Part shown: piece after piece, positions 1 to 12,593 of the stretch
How the letters are laid out: each line of letters begins with the position of its first letter
Position numbering within the stretch: position 1 is the first letter of the stretch
Assembly (NCBI GenBank): GCA_009760855.2
Contig: WPIO01000002.1
Span: forward strand, 7,560,001 to 7,624,000
Origin: Cristatella mucedo
Lineage: Eukaryota > Bryozoa > Phylactolaemata > Cristatellidae
Direction of reading: 5' to 3'
DNA: 64,000 bases
The notes under the pieces: generated by a model
Told to the model about the DNA's origin: nothing
The model's database searches: none
The model's input: only the letters and a program-made list of their open reading frames with translations
Position numbers and translations under genes: made by a program

Positions 1-3000
1 GGTCGAGTCTGGTCATAAGCGCGTTCCTGAGATACCAAGCAGCCACCGGACACGACGGGTCAACGCCGAATCTCGGCTGAAGTTGGCCGGAAGCCAGCCG
101 GCGACGTGTACGACGCAGCCTCAGCCAAGCCGGTACGGACGCCCCAGGCCTCGAATTTATATACAGCGCACGGCCCCCCACGAGCTTTAAGCGCCGACCC
201 GGCTGTGGCGGAGGAGGGAGGTACATCTCACCCAATAATAAGGGGGCTGGGCGAAACGTGAGTGCAGTCGCGATAAGTGGAGGATGCCTCTTCCGCCGTT
301 CTGCTCCACCACTCACTGGACGCCGAGCCGTCGACGCGTGGCGGGCCGCTGCTTCGCACTGCTTCGCGCTGGGCTGCGCCTTTTGCCCGAGACGACGAGA
401 GCGACGGCGACGGCTGCTCCAGCTGCCTGCCGGACGAAGCCGTCGTCGCTCAAGGGTTCCGCGCCGGAAGTTCGGGCTGCCGCGCGAGAGTCGCAGGAGC
501 AACGCTCGAGCGAGCGCGTCCAGCGTAACCACTGGGATGGCTAGGACTTCGCGACGTCTAGCTGCAGCGCGCCTAAGACGCAACGCGCGCGATGCTCGGC
601 GAGTCGCGCTCTCACCGGTCACGCCTTGGCATGCCGCAGCAGCAGCAGCAGCACTCATCTGATTCTGAATGACGCCGGACGGCATCGCACTGCCACGCTC
701 GGAGGATTGAGTTTCCCATCGTTGCTCAGCCGCAAGGTTGCGCTAGCGGGCGCAGTGCACGACCGACACGTGGCCACGTTTTTGAGTCTTTCAGCACGCA
801 ACGCTACGTCGCTAAAATTTGTCTGCCAGCTGCGGAGTGAAAGCGTCTGAGGTCGCTGCTCTGCCGAGGCTCAATGCTTTGATCTCTCACTTTCTCTCAC
901 GTGCCATTCCCGTCGGCCCACTTTGGCATAGCGGTTAGTGTCCCCCCTCGAGCCGAGGTCCAGGTGAATGCATGTGATGACCGAAACCGTACGCTCGACC
1001 CCTGCGGCACATTTGAAGCGCCAGAAAAGAGATTGAGCTCTCCCTCTTAGTAGGCTATACAAATGAACTGTATTATGGACGTACACATATATTTCCTCTG
1101 CTTCCTCTCGTCTCAACTTTCGTCGGCCGTCTCCTTATAATTCGGGAACCACTAAGAATCTCTCAAGCGCTGTCAAAATCTGGGTGACCTTTGCGTCGCG
1201 TGCTACAATTGTTGCCGCAAAGCAGCTCGTAGCGTCCCGCTGCTCGAGCGAGATAGCGCTAGACTTGCGACGCCTGCGGTCCAAGTCCTGACGCAAGAAC
1301 GCCGTATTCAGCTGCTGCAGAGCCGCTGCTACCGCTCTCGGTCGCTGGCGATGATGCCGATATCCGGCAGCGGGCATTGGCAGTCAGCTCGCTGTACGCT
1401 CACTGCGGCAACGCCTCCAACAGCATGTTTTTCCGTTGCTCCAATGGCGGCGAAGGCTCCAAGAATGCCGACCGGTTTTTCGCCGGGCGGTGCCGCGTTC
1501 TCGTCCTGTGGTTCAGATTGCGCTGCTTCTGCCGCAACTGCGACAGCAGTAGCAGCAGCACCACTTTGATTTATAAAGGTGGAATCGCTGTGTGGCTCTG
1601 CCTCCGTCGCCGAATCGCTCGTCGAAGCGGTCTGCGCCACCTGCCGCCGGCATTCCTACGAGCACGCGCAGCTCCATAGGTGGAGGTTTCGCCGACTCGG
1701 CTGAAAACTGCGCCTGCACTGCTGACCAGTTGGGGAAAAGGCCTTAAAACGGCTTGCAAAGAGCATCCGGTTTGCATCGGAGAAACAGGAAAGGAAGTAG
1801 TAGCAGGAAATATAGGTCGGAGCTGTCGAGCTCAGTATTCAGGCTCCTTAGTTCAGACATCGGAAACGTAAACGCGCTCCGACAAACGCAGTCGGCCTCC
1901 AAGACCATAGCGTGTAAGCACCGCTTACCTCAGCTTTTTCGCACCTCCGCGTGAGATCGATCGCAAAGAGCCGGAAGCGAAGAGCAGGAAGTGCCGATGG
2001 GCCACGGGGGCCAAACGGCGAGCTCCCCGGGGAAATTCGTCTGCTTCATCTAGCGCTCCGATCAGACCTGTCGACGCTTCTTTTTAATCATCTTCGACTT
2101 TATCGCTGCCACCATTTGCCATAACTAAGGCTGCTTACCGATAGAAATGGCGACGGTGCCCGGAGGGAACACTTCAAACGTACGCCAGAATGACTACCGG
2201 AGGAGATTGCTCCGCGGCCCCGGCCGACATGGCGGTCGCGATCGAAGCGCAGCGCGAATCCGGCGCGCGTCCTGCCGCGCAGCACCGGCTGCGCAGCACA
2301 TGTTTTTGCCAGTTTTGGATGGGGGAAATAGTGCCCGCTAGCCTAACCGCAACCACAGCAATTAGCCGCATTGCTGCCGGCCGCCGCGCCGCCGCTTCCG
2401 CAGCCGGTCGCGAGGCGTCCGGCTTTGAGCAAGCTCGGTCGGCGAACACAACCGTCCGTTGACAGCGACCGCCCGTCGGACAGACGCCGGCACGCGAGCC
2501 ACATTCATGCTCGAACGAAAGAAATCGGTACCGTCGTCGCTCCAACGGCGCGGCCCGACGCCGCGGCGCCGACCTACGAATGCGGGCGCGCCGCCTCTGC
2601 GCCGCGTGCGCGCGAGCTACCACGAGAGTGCGATTCCGCGAGAGCGCGCATCGCCACGAGTGCGCTCTCGGTGAGCGCGCTCTACCGACGAACTTCGCGA
2701 GGAATTGCAGCTCGCCGCGGCGCGCTCGCGTTATCCGGCTCGCGGTCGAAAACGCGCGACCCCGAACAGCGAGAATGGTGTCAGGGTCGAACTTCGACTT
2801 GCGGCTGCCCGGCTGGCGATCGCCGCATGCGACAGGCCAGCTGCATTATCGTAGCCCGTCTTCACCACCCGTTAGCAACGGCTGATAGCAACGTTAGCGG
2901 CCCGTTAGCAACGGCTGATTATACTTGGAGGAAAAAGGATCCTCGACGTAAGGCTGAGCGCGTTCGCTTAGTCGGCTTGGTTCTCGCGTCAGCGTCAGGA

Positions 3001-4085
3001 TTGTCGGGCAGGATGAGCTAGCCCCTCTTTCGCCGGAAGCAAGCCCGCTGCTCCATTAGGCCGTGGATAAGTAAGCGACGTCTAACTACTCGAAACTACT
3101 CAATCAAACTGTCTCGGACGGCTCTCTCAGCCTCGCCTTTCGCTGCCAAATGGCCTCCGTCGCTAATCGCGTCGCTCTCCGGCCACAAGTCGCAAACGGC
3201 GTGCAGTGCGAGGCGGTGGCGGTGGCGGCGGAGCAAATATGGCTGCGGCGATCGACGGCGGCGTCGCTTGCCTTACGCATTCAGCGAACAATGTGAACCG
3301 CGTCAAAGTGCTCGACTCGCGAGGCAGCCAGAGTGAAGCTCGCACATGCACCGAGTCCGCGATGCTTCGATGCTTTGAAAGAGTAGCCTGCGTACATGCC
3401 TTCGTGAGTTTTCTATACCTGAGCGTACTGCGACCTGCATTTTGGCTTGAGCGCGCTTCGGGAAATTCATCCGCCTCCCTTCTCCGCCTGTCTCTGGCCA
3501 GCCTGGATTCTGATTGGACGTTGCGGTCGCTCGCTCTTCCGCTGCACGAATTTCGAGAGCCGCTTCACAGCGCTCGCGCTCATGCGAGGTGCTCGCGGCT
3601 GGCATTCAAGCGGTGAGCCGCGGAGTGCGACCCTAAGCTAAAAAGGATAACTAAAAATCGTGCTAATTTAACTTACATATAAACCAGACGCTGGCGATCA
3701 TGTTGAACAGCCTTCTTTGAGCGCTGTGACGCACAGAGAACTTGGCATCGCTGTACGAACAAACGACGCCATACTTGCTGCGACCCGTGGCATCGGCAAG
3801 GGACCGCCGCAGCGACCGGATCAGCGACGCAGGGGTTCGCCGGGTACTCGCGCTGCTTTGTCCAGGAATGGGGGAAATTCTGCGGCGGCGAGCCGGTGCT
3901 AAAAGGCGGCACGCACCCGCAAGTGGCGACTCGATCTCGATCCCGCGCAGGTGCGCCATTAGATGGCGCAATCCCTGCTTCCTATTTATTGCTAGTCCCG
4001 ATACGATTACACAAAGTGGCATTTCGTCCTCTTCAGCGACTTACGGGTAAACTACTTAACCGGAGTTGTGGCCTGGTTAAACTTC
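1..4085. other. CpG-rich region without a supportable gene
   Basis: GC- and CpG-rich throughout, giving many overlapping short Arg/Ala/Ser-rich frames on both strands. None shows a recognisable domain or a consistent set of splice sites. The minus frame at 1640-1329 (after a GGCGGCAG acceptor) has an acidic, disordered-protein look but no partner exon. A SINE-A copy lies at 920-1080. The density may mark promoter-type islands of a gene off the left edge. Confidence 0.4.
920..1080 (+). repeat. SINE-A copy
   Basis: tRNA-like A box (TTTGGCATAGCGGTTAG), B-box region (GTACGCTCGACCCC), then the SINE-A body GAAGCGCC..AGAGATTGAG and tail GGCTATACAAATGAA. Confidence 0.7.

Positions 4086-4149
<64 letters not shown>
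4086..4149. repeat. (GCC)n microsatellite
   Basis: About 21 uninterrupted CCG/GCC triplets, at the right-hand edge of the CpG-rich opening region. Confidence 0.95.
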
Positions 4150-4385
4150 TCGAGAAAGCGCCGCATCTGCTGCTGCTGAGCGCTGGCAGCGAGACAGCGT
4201 AATGGCGGCGGCACTACGCCGCGCGCGAGGAGGCGGCTGAGAGCGCTCTCGCTGGCCGGGCTGAAAGTTCAAGGTGAGAGGAATCATCCGAGCAGACGAG
4301 CAACGGCTGCGCGCGCGGTAGAGCCAGCCGAGCGGAGGGCGTGTTCGGAGCTAAGGCGAGGCCCGCATGAGCCCGGAATTATTTA

Positions 4386-4970
4386 TTGGACCTACTGTCA
4401 TTCCTATCAAAGACTCGGGAGCATGTCGTGGAAGATCAGCTGAGTTCTTACATCAAAACTTCAAACTTAGCAAGTAGTTCCCAGTCAGGTTTTAGTGCTA
4501 ATCACTCCGCAGAGTTGGCACTACTTCAGGTCTATAATGACCATCTCGAGGATGCAGGCTTAGGTGAAGTCTCTCGGCTTGTTTCGCTTAATCGTATTAA
4601 ATTTATTTATAATTCGCTTAATAATGTATGCTCCCAAAGCCTGGAACTCCCTCCCGACCTGCGTCAGAACATCCCCTGACCTGACTACATTTAAAAAGAA
4701 CTTAAAAACACACCTATTTAGGACAACATTTAGTGGGTCCCTATGATTCATCCTTGATGTGCTTATGCGTGCTAACACTGTGCATGCTGCCAGTAACCAC
4801 ATTTCCATGCTGACCCTGTGCATGTCACCCTCAAATTCATTGTTTTTTTTATCAAGCATGATATTACTCACCATTCAATTGCATTTCACTTTGCAGCAAA
4901 TGTAAAGCGCCTAGAGAGAGATTGAGTTCTCCGAGGGCGCTTTATCAAGTGCATTATTATTATTATTAAT
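4386..4970 (+). mobile_element. LINE-A fragments, nested
   Basis: 4386-4560 encodes the reverse-transcriptase segment DQLSSYIKTSNLASSSQSGF..NHS. At 4561 it changes abruptly to a LINE-A 3' end ([20 protein letters not shown], hairpin CGCCTAGAGAGAGATTGAG, (ATT)n tail). The RT frame resumes at about 4985, so the 3' piece looks like a younger insertion in an older LINE. Confidence 0.75.
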
Positions 4971-4984
4971 AATCTTTCAGTAAC

Positions 4985-5985
4985 GTTTGGTACTTACTAG
5001 TGATCACCGAGCCCTTCTCGAGCGCCTCTCATCTCACCTGGGCATCACTGGCAGTGCACTCCGATGGCTCAGGTCCTATCTGAGTGGCAGACTCCAGAGC
5101 AGTGATATCGGCGTGCAGCAATCATCCAGGGAGCCTTTTAAATACGCGGGTACCCCACAGCTCTGTGCTTGATCCACTACTTTTCCCAATGTGTACTCTT
5201 CCTCTGGCCTGTTTAATCTCCAAAGATGATCTAGGTTTTCATTTCTATGCAGATGTCGCGGCTGTTCTAGGTCTTAGCCCAGGGGTGGTCAGGTGCTCGC
5301 ACTTCACGACCTCGCAGGTCGCGGGTTCGAGTCGAACAGCAGGTGATCCTTTATTGCCCACTGCAAGCGTGTTAATAGCCACTAAGGTTCTACTGCAGCT
5401 GCATAAATAAGGGTGTTTGATCAGCTAACCTTGCCTATGATCTTTACTTTTACCGATGCTTTAATCCATCCCAGCATTCTAGCACATTAAACTCCCAACT
5501 CCTTTGCTGCACGTATTGCTAACATTAACACTTGGATCGCAACAAACTTTCTCAAATTGAATGATGATAAACCCAACTTACTAATTATAGGAAAACATAG
5601 TATGACTTGGAAATTGTAAAACTTATCCCTCAAAATCTGCTCTGCCAGCATAATTCCTTTCTCATCTGCACAAAATCTAGTTGTCCTGATCCAAAGTGAC
5701 TATTCACTGGATGACCAGATAAGGTCCACAGTCAGTTCTGCAACTTTCAGCCAAGTAAAATTGCAAAATAGGGCCTGCCTAGATGCGGATACCGCGTCCA
5801 AGTTGATTCGTTTATTTTTGATATCCAGTCTCGACTTCTGAAACTCGCTACTGGTAGGTCTTCCGGCCTGTGCAATAAGACGCTCAGAGTTTGTAAAAAA
5901 AATAACTGCAGCCAGGCTGGTCTGCCGTGAGAGTCGCAGTTATCACGTACGCAACATTCCTTCTTACCGATCTTAACTCGTCAAA
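4985..5985 (+). mobile_element. Old LINE-A reverse-transcriptase remnant, split by a SINE-B
   Basis: 4985-5270 encodes DHRALLERLSSHLGITGSAL, WLRSYLSGRLQ and FHFYADVAA, an RT palm with the YADD box decayed to YADV. SINE-B interrupts at about 5285-5428. 5440-5985 continues with frames matching the LINE-A thumb region ([29 protein letters not shown]). Many stops and frameshifts. Confidence 0.75.
5285..5428 (+). repeat. SINE-B copy
   Basis: tRNA-like B box GGTCGCGGGTTCGAGTC, then the family body GATCCTTTATTGCC..CTGCAAGCG and tail GTTTGATCAGCTAACC. Inserted in an old LINE-A. Confidence 0.8.
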
Positions 5986-6044
5986 CTTGATAGCTTTTGC
6001 AAAGAGCGTAGATTAAGATTTCTGAGAGAGCTATACAAATAATT

Positions 6045-6300
6045 AAGAATAATTTATAAATGTAATAGTACACTTGTTTTGGCGCCCTCAGAGAAGTAAA
6101 TCTCTTTATACGCACTTTACATTTGCTGCACAGGAAGCATGATCGAATGAATGGTTAGTGATAGCATGCTCAATGATTATTTTTACCAATAAATAACGTC
6201 GTTTGCATCGCACCATAAGAGAATCAAATTTCTATGCAGGCACTTTAAAACTCGCTGCAAAAGAAATATCCAAGAATTAATAACTTTAAGATATCAAGTT
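6045..6300 (-). mobile_element. LINE-A 3' end fragments
   Basis: Minus-strand copy of the LINE-A 3' end (GGCGCCCTCAGAGAAGTAAATC..GCACTTTACATTTGCTGCA), followed by a second, more decayed copy from about 6195. From 6300 to 7350 I see no gene or clear repeat. Confidence 0.65.
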
Positions 6301-7349
6301 TAGGCAGGTGCGAAAATGTATCATACTTAGGCGCATGTGTTGGACAGTAGTGTCAAATACTGCTAAGAGATCTTGAACAACTAACAGAGTGCTCTACCCT
6401 GGTCAGTTTGCTCAAAAGATAGAACCGAAACAGAGCAGTTTCTGCTGAATGGTTAGCCCTAAACCCCCATTGAAGCTAGCCAGTAATATCTGATGAACTC
6501 CGGTGTAATCGTATAGCTGCTGAGCCCCGATCAATCAAGTGTCTTGGATAAGAATGGGAGGAGAGTGACTGGGCAAAAGTTACTTAGAGTCTCATGATCT
6601 AGGGTCTGCCTTTGAATAACAATCCCGCGGTAGCTGTTTTCCAAATCTACCGCCCGCAGGTGCCCGCCCAATCGTCTAGCTCTTTTGGTCGAGAGACTCG
6701 CTCGACTCTTTCCGGTCTTATCTCCATGTACCCCTCATTGCCTCTTTATCTTTAGCAACTACGATGACCACGAGCATTCGCCGAAGCGTCGGTGTGCCTC
6801 TTGAGCTCGCTCGCTCTCGTCACTCGGAGTTCAGTCATTCAAGTGTGAGACGCTCATATTTCTGACCGTCCACCGAGTCGAGTTACGCCGACGCAAGCTA
6901 AAAAGGAATTGGCCGAGAATACCCTCTTACCTCGTTTTCTTTATTAAGGCAGTTCACGATTAACGCTACGACGGTTTAGCGAGCTTTCAATCCGTAATAC
7001 CGCGCTGCTCTTCGAGCTCCGGAGCTGCTCCGCACGCTCTGCGAGCTAGCTCCGCTGCTCCTCACGCTCGATTGCCGAGCTCGGCCGAATCTATTCGTCG
7101 GTCGGCGCTGCAGGGGTAAAACTCCCACATCGCCTGCAACAGTCGCGAACTCTATAAACTCAGGCGCAGGGAACACTCGGGAAATGGAAACGTCGGTAGT
7201 AGCGCTACCCTTCCCGTGTCGACAAGGAGACTTCGCACTCGTCTATTTCGAGCCGCACAGGCTGATACTGCTGACGTATGACGTATTGTCGCGCAGCAGC
7301 GCTCTCGCTTGAATCTGTGGCCTCGCTAGCATTGGCGTAGCCGCAGCTT

Positions 7350-7790
7350 AATGTATCTCCGTCTGTAACTCCACAAAGTCTTAAAGACCATGTGGGTGTT
7401 ACGCAAGAGAGTTTTGTATAGCGCACTCACAGCCTAAGCGGCTTTCGGTACGCAGTCGGTAGCCAACAGACTTCGTCTCACGCAACAAAGAGAAAGTGGG
7501 AAGCATAGCAGAGTCAGGAGAGCAGTTGAGGTAGTGAGTAGCATGGATGTAGCAGCTCAGGACCGCTGAAAAGGATGTGCCATAGTCGGCAGTAGGAGAG
7601 TAGTTGTCGTTGCGTAAGAATTGTGGAAGCGAGTTCCACAGTCTAGGACCTGCAGAGCTTGCCGGTATTAGCCACAGGCTTGCTTCGATTCGTCGTGTGT
7701 CGACGTGACTTGCGAAAGCGGAGGCATTGCATCCTTCCCGAAGCTGGTTACGGAAGTGGCTTGTCGACGGCACTCCGGCTGACTTTGTTC
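7350..7790 (-). mobile_element. LINE-C 3' region
   Basis: The minus strand encodes ASSAGPRLWNSLPQFLR then decayed 3' UTR sequence shared with the copies at 14265, 42520 and 52540. The LWNSLP..LR motif is the C-terminal signature of CR1/Jockey-like ORF2 proteins. 7790-9120 holds no supportable gene. Confidence 0.7.
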
Positions 7791-9124
7791 GACCCTAGAG
7801 CGGCCGCAACAACCCGAAAGCCCGATAGTTGCCAGGCCAGCGAAGTTAGCCGACTGCTTCAAAGCAGGAGCCGCTGACTACCTACCGAAGGGCGCTGCTT
7901 GGCGCGCAGCGAGACAATCGAGCTTGTTCTGCAGACATCCGCCTTTGACAAGCTGGCAAACTTGGCATGCCTTCAAGCCAGCTGGCCCGCCGACATTGCA
8001 GTGCCAAGGCCGTTACCCACCATGCTCGCTACGCGGTAGCAACAGATCAGCAGCAGCTTTAAAGTGTGAGTGAATCGCCCGGCCTCTAATCCAGTGCTCA
8101 AAACGTGGCTGTCCTCTATTTCCACCGACCGTTTGGTTCTCTAGAAACATGTTCGTGGTTCGGTTTCTAAGGAAATCCTCTGCATCTTTCTGAGGAAAAG
8201 ACAAATCGTAAAAACCGCTGCTCCGTTATGTGATCACAGTTTCCGTGGCTACTGGCTGTGAGAGTGGCAATAGGAACTGGCTGCCAATCTGAGGTCAAGC
8301 TGCGCCAGCCAGATACGTCAGCAGAGACGCTTGTCTACGTAGCTGCTATGCGGCGGCTCCTTCTTCAGGTGAGTTCAACTGAGATTTCGTACAACATCGA
8401 TGACTGGTTGCGACAGTTGACTTTCCTTTCGCATTGATTGCACACCAACTCGTTTATCGCGTGCTTTGAGAAACGTATCGACTCGGGTCAAATTTATCGG
8501 GATTCTCGGGTGATCTGTCACATATTCCGCAGACATCAAGCGCACTCGTTAGCACCGTTGCCTTCTTTTCTACGAGAGACAGGTGTGAGCGGGCGGCGCA
8601 AGCATCTACGCGATCGTTTGGCATCGGCAGCTAGTCGACTAGTTTTGCAGGATAGCAGTTAATCAAAAGCAAAAATGCGCGACTAAGAATGTGGCGTCAA
8701 ACAATGTTAAAGCGATATTTTTACAAATGAAGTCCTCCAGTTCGTAATAAATAGAACCTTCAAAGGACAAGTAACGTCGAAGTGTCTGCAGAACGCTTCA
8801 AAGAACGATCAACTATAATTTTAAGAAATCAGAATTACCATTTCACAACTGTTGCTGCGATCCGCTCTAAGGTACGACACTTATTAGTGCTGCGATCTTC
8901 AAAACGCTTGCAAACGCTTGCCATTCAATCCGAAAAATCATTGGTAGCGCGGAGGAGACTACTCCGGTGGGTTTCGCGGGAAGCGAGAACTGACTCATTC
9001 TACTAAGAGGAGCGAGGATGGTGGTGTAGGAGAGGCTCTCCTAGAAGATTGCCGTGCGGATCTCGACTGGCGAAATATCTGCAAATCCTCTGTCTGTTTC
9101 GCATTTATATATTTTTATTTAGCA

Positions 9125-10098
9125 GAGCTGGTTTGGTCCAGTGGTAATAATAACAATAATAATGTACTTGATAAAGCGCCCTCAGAGAACTTAAATCTCT
9201 TTCTAGGCGCTTTGCATTTGCTGCAAAGTGAAATGCAATTGAATGGTAAGTAAAATCATGCTTGAAAAACAAACAAAATGAATAACATAGTTAGGGGTGA
9301 CATGCACAGGGTCAGCATGCAAATGTGGTTAGTGGCAGCATGCACAGTGTCAGCACGCATATGCACGTGAAGGACGAATCACAGGGACCCACTAAATGTT
9401 GTCCTAAATAGGTGTGTTTTTTAAGTTCTTTTTAAATGTGGTCAGGTCATAGGATGTTCTGACGCAGGTCGGGAGGGAGTTCCAGGCTTTGGGAGCATAC
9501 GAACTAAATGCACGGTCTCCAAAGGATTTGAGGTTTGTATGAGGTATTTCTAGACTGTTGGATTCCGAAAAGCGGGTGGTACGATGCTTGGCCTGATGGG
9601 GGGAGTATGTCGGAGAGATAGGCTGGAGCCATAGAATGAAGGGACCTAAAAGCGAACGACAAAACCTTGAAGTCAATCCGTTGCTTGACTGGTAGCCAGT
9701 GCAGGTCGGCGAGAAGTGGAGTAATGTGGCAACTGTGACGCTCACGATAGACAAGCCTAGCTGCAGATTTTTGCACCAGCTGCAATCTCCTGATCGCACA
9801 TGCTGGTAGGCCAGTAAGCAGTGAGTTGCAGAAGTCGAGACGAGATGTCACGAATGCATAGCCCAACTGAGACGTGGTATCCTTATCTAAACAAGCCCGA
9901 ATTTTAGCAATGTTATAAAGCTGAAAATAGGCAGATTTTACTGTGGAGCTGATATGGTCGTCTAACGAGAGGTCGCTTTGGAAGGTACTCACCCTGACCA
10001 CGGCCCGGCTGAGGTCGTGGGATCGAGCCCCGAGGCATATGTGAAGCGACTGAATAGAGATTAAGTTCTCTTTGGGCGCTATAAAAATGAATTATTTT
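9125..10098. repeat. SINE-A interrupted by a LINE-A
   Basis: The SINE-A head GCTGGTTTGGTCCAGTGG (plus strand) ends at 9144 and resumes at about 9984 with GGTACTCACCCTGACC, B box GGGATCGAGCCCCG and tail GAATAGAGATTAAGTTCTC. Everything between is a minus-strand LINE-A. Confidence 0.8.
9145..9983 (-). mobile_element. LINE-A 3' half, inserted in a SINE
   Basis: Starts with a (TAA)n tail, then the GCGCCCTCAGAGAACTTAAA hairpin region. The minus strand encodes [56 protein letters not shown] in shifted frames. Truncated within the thumb region. Confidence 0.88.
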
Positions 10099-10857
10099 TT
10101 TAGTAGCGAAGAAGCCGAATATGTTGCCTTTGAAAAGACGCTAACTCGTAGAGCACTAAAATACCTGAGGCTCTCTTAGGGCGAAAGGGGCAGCTGCACC
10201 ACTCTCATAAGCTTCAGTACTTCTTAACTCACAAGCTGGAATGAAACGTAGAAACAGCATTGGAGCGCTTTTGTGTTCTCCGTTTTAATCCATGGTCTCT
10301 CCAGGTTCTTGTAGCTACGGGAAGAATGGGCTCGCTGTGCTGCGAAAGATGCAGGATGAGCTTGTTACGGTACTCACGATCACGAATTAGCTCGCTTTGC
10401 GGGAATCCTATTCCGATAGTCTTATTTAGAGGAGAGGATGCACCAATTAGTTGTAGCAGGTAAACCTTCCAAAGAAAGATGAATAATCATATACGCAGTC
10501 GTCCCTCACCACTTCGCGCTTCGACTTTCGCCGCTTCGCTCTATCGTGGTTTTTCAAATACAAGTGTATTCATTAAAAACTTGACCGAGATAGTGAAAAT
10601 GATACAACGCGTGCTCGGTTGTCTGGTTCAATTGTACACCCATGTATTGCAGTTAAAATTAAAATTACTGGACGTGTGGAGACGCGTAGGATTATATATT
10701 TGAGGATTATTATATATATTATATATTATATACTGTAGGGTTATAGACTCGAGCACCCCCGCAAATCCTTCAACGCCGGGTATAGCCGCTAGACCACTCC
10801 TTGAGTGTGGGCAAGAATTTGCTTGTACATCTCTTCATCTTCATCGTTTTATAATAG

Positions 10858-11110
10858 TAATACTACACTTGATAAAATGCCCTCAGAGAACTCAATTTCT
10901 TTCTAGGCGCTTTACATTTGCTGCAAAAGAAGCACAATCGAATGGTTAGTGATAGCGCGCTCAATAAAAACATGGTTAAGGATGACATGTACAGGGTCAG
11001 CATGCAAGTTGCATGTTAGTGGCAGCATGAGCAGTGTTAGCACGCATACGCAAATAAAGGACGAATCACCGGGACCCACTAAATGCTATCATAAATAGGT
11101 GCGTTTCAAC
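10858..11110 (-). mobile_element. LINE-A 3' UTR fragment
   Basis: Minus-strand copy of the 3' UTR only, from (ATTATT) tail and hairpin to CCCACTAAATGCTATC..AAATAGG. 10100-10858 and 11110-11727 hold no gene I can support. Confidence 0.8.
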
Positions 11111-11727
11111 ACGTTCAACTATTTTTCATAGGTTAGTGGTTGTGTGTAAGAACTGTGTGTGCGTGTAAATAAATGAAAAGTAATAAAAATATGATATTGA
11201 TAGCGTCTTTTATGTCTTATTTTGTCACATTTATTGGATAATGAGAGTGTATTGATGACTAAATGGGGTGTTATTCCATCTTTAGAGAGCTCTAATAGTG
11301 TTAAAGACCATATTTAGAGGGTTGTGAACAGGTTTGTATGCTCTAACTACGAAAATATTTTATTGATTAATAAAGAATCTTACTTCGTGGAAATTCACTT
11401 ATCGTGCTAGAGTCTGGAACTGATTAACAGCGATAAACAAGGGACGACTGTACACAGTCAATGACAGCGCTCTTGCGTTTACGGGCGCGTACTTTGCAGG
11501 TGTGAGTTCTCGAGGATTTCATCGTCTACGGGAGCGTCTTCCCACGGATGCGAGCTCTCTGGGTGCATTGAGCAGCTGGTCATCATGCACCACCCGGGAT
11601 CGAGCGGAAGGCGCTCTTAGGACGGCGCCTGTGAGGCACCGCCCGCTTGTCCTAAAGTGCACCCCAGCCAATGAATGCATTGAAAAATCTACATAACTCG
11701 TTAGCATATCACCGTTAGAGACCCTGA

Positions 11728-11825
11728 TCTTTATCCAAGCACTTGACGCACGCCGCGGGGCTCGAGCCGGCGACCTCGGTAGTCTCAGGCGAGCAGCACC
11801 TTACCAGTGGGCCAAACCTGGAAGC
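11728..11825 (-). repeat. SINE-A head fragment
   Basis: Minus-strand tRNA-like head: B box complement GGGGCTCGAGCCGGCGACCTC and A box complement CCAGTGGGCCAAACC. The LINE-like tail is mostly missing. Confidence 0.6.
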
Positions 11826-12593
11826 ACAGGCTGCTTCGCTACTTTCCGCAAAGTGCTCGTGCTGGCTCAAGCCACTGAAAGCGATGGCAACGTAGCACAT
11901 AGCTCGTGAATGAAGTAACGCGCGAAACGCCGAAGCCAGGTATCTGAGCCGAAATTAGCAATCTCAGATTGACAAGCACGCGAGCAATGTTTATCACACT
12001 CTGTACGCGAGCTCGGTTTATTAGACCAGGCAGGCACGTGAGCTAGGTTTAGTCTACTCCTTTCCTGTGAGTAAGCACATCGTATTGCAAACCTGACGCC
12101 CAGGTGCTTCACAGCTCCGCATCCCTCTACCCAGTGGCTTTGGAGACATTTGAAGATCCCAAAGTAGCTCGCCAATGGCTTGCCGATCTCGTGCGCGGCG
12201 GCGCAGTTCAATCCTCTTCGCTTGACTGGGGAGATAGTAGCCAGATACTAGCTTCCGGCAAGGGTCTCTGCACGCCGCATCAAGTGTGCGTAATATGAGA
12301 TAACTGCTAATACTGGCACGATAGTTTTTTTTCGATGCAGCTGCTATCGACTGCACGCATGGCGGGAAGCCAGCTGTTACAAGCGGCGGCTCCTTCCAGC
12401 TTTTACTGGTATGAAGCTTGCAGCCGGTGCACAGTGCGCGGCAAACAACTGCACTCGCTGTGCAGCAAAAGACCAAAGCCGCAGCGCGCCCTTGATAATT
12501 TGCATTGCACGCGTGCTTGGGCAGTGCGTGCGCTCGAGCGTCCGCAAAAATGCAGGATGGCATATGGGTATCTAAGGAATCTTCAAAATATCT

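Noticed and set aside
1329-1640. Minus-strand acidic frame (ATEAEPHSDSTF..AAQSEPQDENAAPP) after a GGCGGCAG acceptor
   Set aside because: Protein-like composition but no start codon, no partner exon and no conserved motif. Too weak to call a gene.
258-3021. Several Arg/Ala-rich open frames of 70-216 codons on both strands
   Set aside because: They overlap each other on all frames, have no domain, and arise from CpG-rich sequence where stop codons are rare.
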